Positions 1 through 4,639 of a stretch of 5,682 nt of DNA are shown one piece after another (within the stretch, counting starts at the first letter, position 1; each line of letters opens with the position of its first letter). The DNA is from VAZQ01 sp035300505 (GTDB lineage: Bacteria > Pseudomonadota > Alphaproteobacteria > Rhizobiales > Xanthobacteraceae). Position numbers and translations under genes: made by a program. The notes under the pieces were generated by a model. It was not told where the DNA came from. It searched no databases and was given only the letters and a program-made list of their open reading frames with translations. The DNA is taken from the NCBI GenBank assembly GCA_035300505.1, contig DATGVJ010000282.1, positions 1-5,682 on the forward strand, written 5' to 3'.

Positions 1-57
1 CGAGGCGGTAAAACCTCTTCAATATAGGTGACGCGCAGCACTAGGTCACAATGCCTG
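1..57. other. Downstream flank of the dehydrogenase operon, no clear terminator
   Basis: Between the cytochrome stop and the window edge there is a GTGAC (28-32) / GTCAC (45-49) inverted repeat with a 12-nt loop, and a GAGG/CCTC pair at 2-17. Neither has a long stem or a following U-tract on the minus strand, so neither is called as an intrinsic terminator. The operon may continue past the edge. Confidence 0.4.
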
Positions 58-438
58 TTATTGCGCTGCCGCCTTGAGGTAGGCGATCAGGTCCGCGCGC
101 GCCTGCGCGTCAGGTAATCCGGCAAACGGCATTTTGTTGCCGCGGAAGGCGCCCGACTGCGGATCGGCGAGGAACTTGTCGACCAATTCTGGCGTCCAAA
201 CCACGTTGGCGCGCCGCAGCGGCGGCGAATAAACATAATCGCCGACGCTTGCGGACTTGCGGCCGAATAACCCATGCAAATTCGGCCCCAATCCATTCTG
301 GCCCTCGGCGAGCGAGTGGCAGGCTGAGCATTGTTCGAACACCTGCTTGCCACGTTCGGCATTTTGGGCACCTGCGGGCACCGCAACAGTAACGGCGGCC
401 GTGAAGGCAGTTATAGCGGTCAACAAACGCATCGACAT
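58..438 (-). CDS. Exported monoheme class I cytochrome c, probable electron acceptor of the adjacent GMC dehydrogenase
   Basis: The 126-residue protein opens with a Sec-type signal peptide: R4, a hydrophobic alanine/valine-rich core at about residues 5-20, and a likely cut after A24 in PAGA-QN. The mature part of about 100 residues carries one heme-attachment motif, CSACH (C37, C40, H41), so it holds one covalent heme c with H41 as proximal ligand. The likely distal ligand is M103 in NKMPFAGL. The GPNLHGLFGR segment at about residues 51-60 is typical of small class I cytochromes c (c2/c550-like). It is the last gene of a leftward operon, 12 nt after the dehydrogenase large subunit, which suggests it takes electrons from that enzyme in the periplasm. 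A purine-rich GGAAGAG precedes the start; an in-frame ATG two codons later (432) has the more usual spacing and is a possible alternative start. Unlike the cytochrome subunit of classical gluconate dehydrogenases, it has one heme rather than three and no C-terminal anchor. Family assignment is firm; partnership is inferred from position. Confidence 0.94.
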   Translation of the reverse strand: MSMRLLTAITAFTAAVTVAVPAGAQNAERGKQVFEQCSACHSLAEGQNGLGPNLHGLFGRKSASVGDYVYSPPLRRANVVWTPELVDKFLADPQSGAFRGNKMPFAGLPDAQARADLIAYLKAAAQ

Positions 439-450
439 TGCTCTCTTCCG

Positions 451-2217
451 TTAAATCAGCGGGCCTGGATTCTTGAGATATTTGTCGCGGATCACCTCGG
501 CCGACATAAAGGCGAGCGCGCCGACCGGGCCCGTCGGATTGTAGCCTGAATTGTGCGGGAAGGCCGACGCACCCGTGACGAACACGTTTGAAAGATCCCA
601 ACTCTGAAGATATTTGTTAAGCGCGCTGTTGGCGGGATCTGCCCCCATCACGGCGCCGCCGGTATTGTGCGTGCTTTGATACGGCACCACACTCCAGGAC
701 TGCCGCGGCGCCGGATTGCTCATGCGCGTCGGGTTCATTGCCTTGGCGATGTCGCCGATGATCTTGGCCGCATGCAAATTGATCTTCTTCTCGTTTTCCT
801 TGAAGTCGAATGTCATGCGCATCAGCGGCGAACCGAACCGGTTGGTATAGGTCTTGTCGAGTTCGAGGTAGTTATACCGGTTCGGCATCACGGAAGCGGA
901 GGCGCCGATCGTGAGCGCGTTGTTGTACCACTTGGCCGTCGCGCGTTTCCAATCCGAGCCCCATTGCGGCGTTCCCGGCGGAACCGGGCGATACGTGATG
1001 GGCCGGCCGTTGCTGCCACCGACGCTAATGTAGGCCCCGCCGATAAACCCGTGGGGCGCACGGTCGAACTCCCAATTGGTATGGATGTCGTCGATCGAGG
1101 TGCCCCAGCCGCCGGTCGCGATAAACGGATTGAAGCTCTTGTCCTCGAAGAACAAGTTGATGTTGGCGCCGGCCTGGTAGGCGTAGTTCTTGCCAATGAT
1201 GCCGGTTTGCGTTTCGGGATCGTAGGGCTTCCCGATACCCGACAGCAGCATGAGATGCACGTTTGCCAACCCATAAGCCGATATGATGACGAGATCGGCC
1301 GGCTGTTCGACTTCCTCGCCGGTCAGCACATTGGTGTAGAGCACACCCGTCGCCTTCTTGCCGGTGGAATCCTTGAGCACCTTGGTAACCCAGGTATAAG
1401 TACGCAGCTCGACGTTGGGGTTGCGCAACGCAACCGGGATCACCGTGATGAGCGGACTGCCCTTGGCGTTCGCCTCGCAACCGAAGCGCTCGCAGAAACC
1501 GCAATACTGGCACTGACCGATCTTCATTCCATCCGGGTTGGTGTATGGCTGTGAAGCGTTGGCGGTCGGCCGCGTATATGGATGATAGCCCAGTTCGGCC
1601 GCGGTCTTGGCAAACAGCTGGCCCGCGTGGTTCTGCACCAGCGGCGGCAAAGGATAGTCACGCGAGCGGGGATCCTCGAACGGATTTCCCCCCTTCTGGA
1701 TTTGCCCCTTGATGTTGCCGGCGCGGCCCGAAACACCCGCCGTGTATTCGAACTTGTCATAATAGGGTTCAAGCTCCGGCCCGCTGATGCCCCAGTCCTG
1801 CAGCGGCATGTCGCCCGGAATGAAACTCCGACCATAGCGCTCCTCGTATTTGGTCCGGATGCGCAATTCATGATCCGGCCAGCGCCAGGTCACGCCGTTC
1901 CAGTGCACACCCGCGCCACCGACACCCTCGCCCGGCAGGAATGAGCCAAGCCGGCGCATCGGCAATGCGGTCTCGGATGGATTGTTGCGGATCGTATAGG
2001 TGTCAACCGACGTGTCCATCATCATGTCGTGACGCTGCGAGAAGCGCAGTTCGTCGCGGATGAGCGGGACCGCAAAATCATTCTGGGGGGAGCGCTGGCC
2101 GCCGCGTTCGAGCACGACGATCTTCAAGCCGGTCGGCCCGAGTTCCTTGGCCATGATGCCGCCGGTCCAGCCCATGCCGACAATGACGATATCGACGGGA
2201 GGAAGTTTGGTTGCCAT
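451..2217 (-). CDS. GMC-family FAD-dependent dehydrogenase, large catalytic subunit (gluconate 2-dehydrogenase / FAD-GDH type)
   Basis: The 588-residue protein oxidises a hydroxyl group, probably of a sugar, sugar acid or other alcohol, with FAD; the exact substrate is not readable. The N-terminal Rossmann motif is GMGWTGG at residues 14-20, with E37 (LERGG) at the end of the second strand for the ADP ribose. A second flavin-contact segment, GVGGAGVHWNG, lies near residues 98-108. A compact cluster C236-x2-C239-x2-C242-x4-C247 sits where related enzymes (FAD-glucose and fructose dehydrogenases) carry a 3Fe-4S cluster. The C-terminal GMC active site is visible as H517 (THNTGG) and N560 (YNPTG), 43 residues apart, the spacing of the catalytic pair in glucose oxidase. 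There is no signal peptide; in this family the folded subunit is exported with the Tat-signal small subunit, encoded 14 nt upstream here. GGGGAG (2231-2226) sits 8 nt before the ATG. Length and motif set are complete, so the gene looks intact. Confidence 0.96.
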   Translation of the reverse strand: MATKLPPVDIVIVGMGWTGGIMAKELGPTGLKIVVLERGGQRSPQNDFAVPLIRDELRFSQRHDMMMDTSVDTYTIRNNPSETALPMRRLGSFLPGEGVGGAGVHWNGVTWRWPDHELRIRTKYEERYGRSFIPGDMPLQDWGISGPELEPYYDKFEYTAGVSGRAGNIKGQIQKGGNPFEDPRSRDYPLPPLVQNHAGQLFAKTAAELGYHPYTRPTANASQPYTNPDGMKIGQCQYCGFCERFGCEANAKGSPLITVIPVALRNPNVELRTYTWVTKVLKDSTGKKATGVLYTNVLTGEEVEQPADLVIISAYGLANVHLMLLSGIGKPYDPETQTGIIGKNYAYQAGANINLFFEDKSFNPFIATGGWGTSIDDIHTNWEFDRAPHGFIGGAYISVGGSNGRPITYRPVPPGTPQWGSDWKRATAKWYNNALTIGASASVMPNRYNYLELDKTYTNRFGSPLMRMTFDFKENEKKINLHAAKIIGDIAKAMNPTRMSNPAPRQSWSVVPYQSTHNTGGAVMGADPANSALNKYLQSWDLSNVFVTGASAFPHNSGYNPTGPVGALAFMSAEVIRDKYLKNPGPLI

Positions 2218-2225
2218 GATGTGTT

Positions 2226-2231
2226 CTCCCC
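2226..2231 (-). promoter_or_regulatory. Shine-Dalgarno of the GMC subunit, abutting the upstream stop codon
   Basis: GGGGAG lies directly after the TAA (2234-2232) of the small subunit and 8 nt before the ATG at 2217. The arrangement suggests translational coupling of the two subunits, which must assemble before Tat export. Confidence 0.75.
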
Positions 2232-2963
2232 TTAACTCATGTCTGCGATGCTGGTCGGATCGGCGACGAAACGCCGGCCGTCACTGAACTTCTTGATGTT
2301 CTCGGCATTGTTGGCATAGACGCCGGGGAAGCCCAGCATCTTCCAACCAACCTTGTCTTTGTTGCCGCCATAGATCGGATCGGCAAACATGCCTTCCATG
2401 ACGTTCTGGTAGAGCAGATCGAAGAAAGCGCGCCCCGGAAGCCCGCCCGAAAGCACGATCTTGCCGCCGGCTAAATCTTTGAGAAATGTCTCCTTCTGAT
2501 CAGCCGAGCACTGGTCGAACGTCTTGCCGAAGGTCTTGCGGCAATAAGCGTTCGATCCTTCGATGGCGGCACGGTAGAGCCCGGCCGGCGCGAACGGCAG
2601 TTGATAGCCCTGGTTCGCCGTGCCCTTGCCCCACGGGCCTTGGCTGTAGAGCCGGTCGCCCTTGCCCCATGAGCCGCCGAGCGCGCGATCGATAAAGGTC
2701 GCAATCCCCATGTCGGTGCCGCTTGGCGTGAGCTCGTCCTTGGGCACCATGTGGTCCACGACGGCTTCGACGAACTGGGCTTCCTGCGGATGCAGGAACA
2801 TATAGCCGTCCGGGAGTTTGGCGGCGGGAGCCGGAGCTGCGGCTTGTATGACCTGCGCTTGTGCGGGCGCGACCGGGGCGAGCGCCGTCGCAGCGGCTGC
2901 GCCCGCGACACCAACGCCAGTCAGAAATTCACGGCGCCCTACCTGTGGGTTCTCGTCGGCCAT
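2232..2963 (-). CDS. Gluconate 2-dehydrogenase subunit 3 family protein, Tat-exported small subunit
   Basis: This is the small subunit that accompanies GMC dehydrogenases of the gluconate/FAD-glucose dehydrogenase type. It is thought to help flavin insertion and carries the export signal for the complex. From the chosen start the protein has 243 residues. It begins with a twin-arginine signal, GRREFLTG (R10, R11), then an Ala/Gly/Val-rich core and a likely cut at AQA-Q near residue 36. The mature part shows family landmarks: FLHPQEAQFVEAVVDHMVP, then a GDRLYSQGPWG segment, FGKTFDQCSADQKETF, and a C-terminal part with PIYGGNKDKVGWKMLGFPG. The start at 2963 is preferred because AAGGGAGG (2977-2970) lies 6 nt upstream; the adjacent ATG at 2966 leaves only 3 nt, and an ATG at 2984 lies upstream of the Shine-Dalgarno. 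It is the first gene of the leftward operon, 14 nt before the large subunit, whose ribosome binding site directly abuts this stop codon. The family call is confident; the precise role is from family knowledge. Confidence 0.95.
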   Translation of the reverse strand: MADENPQVGRREFLTGVGVAGAAAATALAPVAPAQAQVIQAAAPAPAAKLPDGYMFLHPQEAQFVEAVVDHMVPKDELTPSGTDMGIATFIDRALGGSWGKGDRLYSQGPWGKGTANQGYQLPFAPAGLYRAAIEGSNAYCRKTFGKTFDQCSADQKETFLKDLAGGKIVLSGGLPGRAFFDLLYQNVMEGMFADPIYGGNKDKVGWKMLGFPGVYANNAENIKKFSDGRRFVADPTSIADMS

Positions 2964-2969
2964 CATTAA

Positions 2970-2977
2970 CCTCCCTT
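2970..2977 (-). promoter_or_regulatory. Shine-Dalgarno of the small dehydrogenase subunit
   Basis: On the minus strand AAGGGAGG lies 6 nt before the ATG at 2963 and 3 nt before the ATG at 2966. It decides against the longer reading from 2984 and favours the 243-residue protein. Confidence 0.8.
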
Positions 2978-3293
2978 GCGACATTTCGCGCCCCTGCTGC
3001 CCGTCCAGGCAAGCGGGATCGCGGCTTCGTACAACACGTTAGCGATAGACGAGCCGTTCGGCAATCGCGCCGCCAGCGCAGTGCGTCCGACCGTATTCGG
3101 CACACCTTCGGATTGCAGCGGCAGCTATTTGGATTCGCAGGAACTCGGCAGGCGTCGAATCTGGATTCTGTCAAAGCGGGTGACGTTGTCTTCCTGCGTC
3201 AGCAGCGCAAATCGTTCGTCCTTCATTCGGGTGCGGTCGAAAGTGATGAGAAGCTTGTTCTGATCCAGAGAAACGAGAAGGGATCGTCTTCTG

Positions 3294-3329
3294 TATCAAG
3301 TGTGATATGTGTCTGCAACATATGTATCA
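3294..3329. promoter_or_regulatory. Candidate operator: clustered TGATA/TATCA and ATATGT/ACATAT dyads
   Basis: TATCA (3294-3298), TGATA (3303-3307) and TATCA (3325-3329) form two inverted repeats: one with a 4-nt spacer upstream, and one with a 17-nt spacer whose arms fall in the -35 and -10 boxes. Nested inside are ATATGT (3305-3310) and ACATAT (3318-3323), 7 nt apart, and the palindrome ACATATGT (3318-3325). Dyads over the promoter are typical of efflux operons controlled by TetR- or MarR-type repressors. No such regulator gene is in the window, so binding is inferred from symmetry only. Confidence 0.4.
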
Positions 3330-3330
3330 T
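3302..3330 (+). promoter_or_regulatory. Candidate sigma70-type promoter of the efflux operon
   Basis: GTGATA (3302-3307, 4 of 6 matches to the -35 consensus) and TATCAT (3325-3330, 5 of 6 matches to the -10 consensus) are separated by exactly 17 bp. They lie in the locally A/T-rich stretch and point towards the adaptor gene. The predicted start of transcription is near 3337, leaving a leader of about 118 nt. Prediction only. Confidence 0.5.
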
Positions 3331-3336
3331 GCGTAA

Positions 3337-3384
3337 ATGCCGAAGTTCTACAACTGCAAAATCGGAACCTGCTCTGCTGCGTGA
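3337..3384 (+). CDS. Possible leaderless 15-codon leader peptide (speculative)
   Basis: An ATG at 3337, seven nt downstream of the predicted -10 box, opens a frame reading MPKFYNCKIGTCSAA and then TGA at 3382-3384. The ATG coincides with the predicted transcription start, so it could be translated without a leader. No Shine-Dalgarno precedes it and the composition gives no independent proof of coding. It may be chance; it is listed because of its position relative to the promoter. Confidence 0.15.
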   Translation: MPKFYNCKIGTCSAA

Positions 3385-3422
3385 CTATCGCGAGCACGAA
3401 CTCATGGGTACTGTGGAACGAA

Positions 3423-3444
3423 ACCGATCAGGTGACCGATCAGG
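3423..3444 (+). repeat. Tandem 10-bp repeat running into the adaptor gene Shine-Dalgarno
   Basis: ACCGATCAGG occurs at 3423-3432 and again at 3435-3444, separated by TG, giving a period of 12 bp. The second copy shares its last three bases with the AGGAGG ribosome binding site. This could be a protein-binding site, an RNA-level control element, or a small duplication. Confidence 0.7.
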
Positions 3445-3447
3445 AGG
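3442..3447 (+). promoter_or_regulatory. Shine-Dalgarno that sets the GTG start of the adaptor gene
   Basis: AGGAGG is followed after 7 nt by GTG at 3455-3457. This ideal spacing favours GTG over the in-frame ATG at 3404, which has no comparable site upstream, and over any start further upstream in the same open frame. Confidence 0.85.
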
Positions 3448-3454
3448 AAGGCTC

Positions 3455-4639
3455 GTGGAGACTAGCCGCATCAAGGTGGGCTCGCACCGCCACCGTGCCA
3501 TTCTATCTGTCATCAGCATCGCGGTTCTCGCCGCGAGCGGCACCGCCTACTGGTACTGGTCGCAAGGGCCGGAACCTACCCGTGCCGCGCGGCCGCCTGC
3601 GCGCGCCCCGGTTCCGGTGAGCATCGCCGTCGTGAGCAAGCAGGACCGGCCGGTGTACCTCACCGGTCTCGGCACGGTGCAGGCTTCGGCTACCGTTCGA
3701 ATTCAAGCCCAGGTCGAAGGCAAACTGCAGGAAGTGCTGTTCATCGAAGGCCAGCACGTAAAAAAGGGTGACGTGCTGGCAAAAATCGATCCGCGTCTTT
3801 TCCAAGCCGCACTCGAACAGGCCAAGGGTAAGAAGGCTCAAGATGCCGCCATGTTGGTTGCAGCAGAGAAGGACCTCGTTCGGTCCAAGTCGTTGGCGAG
3901 CAGAGATTTCGGATCGCAACAGAACGTCGACCAGCAGCAAGCCAAGGTCGATCAGCTCAAGGCGTCGATCATTGCAAATGAAGGCGCCATCGATACCGCG
4001 CAGGCGCAGCTCGATTACACCACGATCCTCGCACCCAGCGACGGGCGCATCGGCATCCGCCTCGTCGACGCTGGGAACATCGCGCGCACGTCCGAGGCCG
4101 GATCAATCGCGACGTTGATGCTGACGCGGCCGACGGCCGTCCTTTTCACCCTGCCGGCGCGCGTCCTTGGCGATGTGCGCCGGGCCTTGGCGCGTGGTCC
4201 GGTCGAGGTGATTGCCTACGACCAGGACAACCGCCGCCCTCTGAGCACCGGGACGCTCCTGCTCGTCGACAATGCGGTCGACCAGGCCAGCGGGACCATT
4301 CGCCTCAAGGCAATGTTTGCCAATGACGAAGAGGAGCTTTGGCCGGGCGAGTCCGTCAATGCACGCTTGCTGCTGGAAACCCGCAGCGACGTTCTCGCTG
4401 TTCCTCCGACCGCGATTCAGCGAGGTCCGCAAGGCCTTTTTGCCTGGATCATCAATGCAAACAATGCCGCCGAACCGCGCACCATCGAGGCAGGTCCCGC
4501 AACCGGCAATCTCGTCATCATCACCTCGGGCCTCAATGAAGGCGAGCGCGTCGTGACCGACGGACATTACAAGCTGGCGCGGAACGCACCGGTGACCATC
4601 ACCACACCGGCATCGCCCGCCTCAGGGGGCGCAAAATGA
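3455..4639 (+). CDS. MdtA-like periplasmic adaptor (membrane fusion protein) of an RND efflux pump
   Basis: The 394-residue protein links an inner-membrane RND permease to an outer-membrane channel. After a basic N-terminus (RIKVGSHRHR) there is one hydrophobic segment at about residues 15-35, which acts as an anchor or uncleaved signal. No lipobox cysteine is seen, so it is probably not a lipoprotein. A proline-rich linker leads to VYLTGLGTVQA (about 67-77), a hallmark of MdtA-type adaptors. The first lipoyl half is VEGKLQEVLFIEGQHVKKG (about 87-105), followed by an Ala/Gln/Lys-rich alpha-hairpin coiled coil (about 113-180). The second lipoyl half begins TILAPSDGRIG. The beta-barrel part includes LLLVDNAVDQASGTIRLKA and the membrane-proximal domain has NEGERVVTDG. 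Resemblance to E. coli MdtA is recognisable along the full length from memory, not from a search. The stop overlaps the permease start by ATGA. The start is GTG, set by AGGAGG 7 nt upstream; ATG 3404 would add 17 residues. Confidence 0.95.
   Translation: METSRIKVGSHRHRAILSVISIAVLAASGTAYWYWSQGPEPTRAARPPARAPVPVSIAVVSKQDRPVYLTGLGTVQASATVRIQAQVEGKLQEVLFIEGQHVKKGDVLAKIDPRLFQAALEQAKGKKAQDAAMLVAAEKDLVRSKSLASRDFGSQQNVDQQQAKVDQLKASIIANEGAIDTAQAQLDYTTILAPSDGRIGIRLVDAGNIARTSEAGSIATLMLTRPTAVLFTLPARVLGDVRRALARGPVEVIAYDQDNRRPLSTGTLLLVDNAVDQASGTIRLKAMFANDEEELWPGESVNARLLLETRSDVLAVPPTAIQRGPQGLFAWIINANNAAEPRTIEAGPATGNLVIITSGLNEGERVVTDGHYKLARNAPVTITTPASPASGGAK
4624..4629 (+). promoter_or_regulatory. Shine-Dalgarno of the RND permease, inside the adaptor gene
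   Basis: AGGGGG lies 6 nt before the ATG at 4636, within the last codons of the adaptor. Together with the ATGA stop/start overlap it indicates coupled translation of the two pump components. Confidence 0.75.

Larger units (their letters stand above)
2964..3454. other. Divergent intergenic region with no confident gene
   Basis: About 490 bp separate the starts of the two operons. The part from about 2980 to 3180 is GC-rich with no clear signal. The part from about 3240 to 3360 is clearly richer in A and T and holds the best promoter and several short dyads. One plus-strand frame is free of stops across the whole stretch, but it has no start with a ribosome binding site before 3455. No tRNA, IS end, CRISPR repeat or convincing Rho-independent terminator was seen. 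Confidence 0.7.

Noticed and set aside
2..49. Short inverted repeats after the cytochrome gene as a terminator
   Set aside because: Stems are only 4-5 bp with long loops and there is no U-tract on the minus strand.
110..601. Minus-strand open frame of 163 codons across the GMC/cytochrome junction
   Set aside because: It is out of frame with both real genes, Arg/Cys-rich and without family features; a GC-rich shadow frame.
667..1554. Plus-strand open frame of 295 codons opposite the GMC gene
   Set aside because: It is an antisense shadow of the well-supported GMC gene, Arg-rich, with no recognisable domain.
3036..3064. Minus-strand TTGCCG (3064-3059), 17 bp, TAACGT (3041-3036) as promoter of the dehydrogenase operon
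   Set aside because: Spacing is right but the -10 matches only 3 of 6 positions; too weak to annotate, though it is the best candidate seen for that operon.
3169..3174. Perfect TTGACA on the minus strand as the -35 of the dehydrogenase operon
   Set aside because: At 16-18 bp downstream only GC-rich sequence is found and no -10-like hexamer, so a promoter cannot be supported.
2976..3263. Plus-strand 95-codon open frame in the intergenic region
   Set aside because: There is no convincing Shine-Dalgarno at its ATG and no recognisable motif. It starts inside the leader of the divergent operon.
2861..3454. Extended N-terminus of the adaptor from ATG 2861 or ATG 3404
   Set aside because: The 2861 start lies inside the antisense strand of the small dehydrogenase subunit and gives a long non-homologous extension. 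ATG 3404 lacks a ribosome binding site, while GTG 3455 has AGGAGG at ideal spacing just before a basic-plus-hydrophobic N-terminus.
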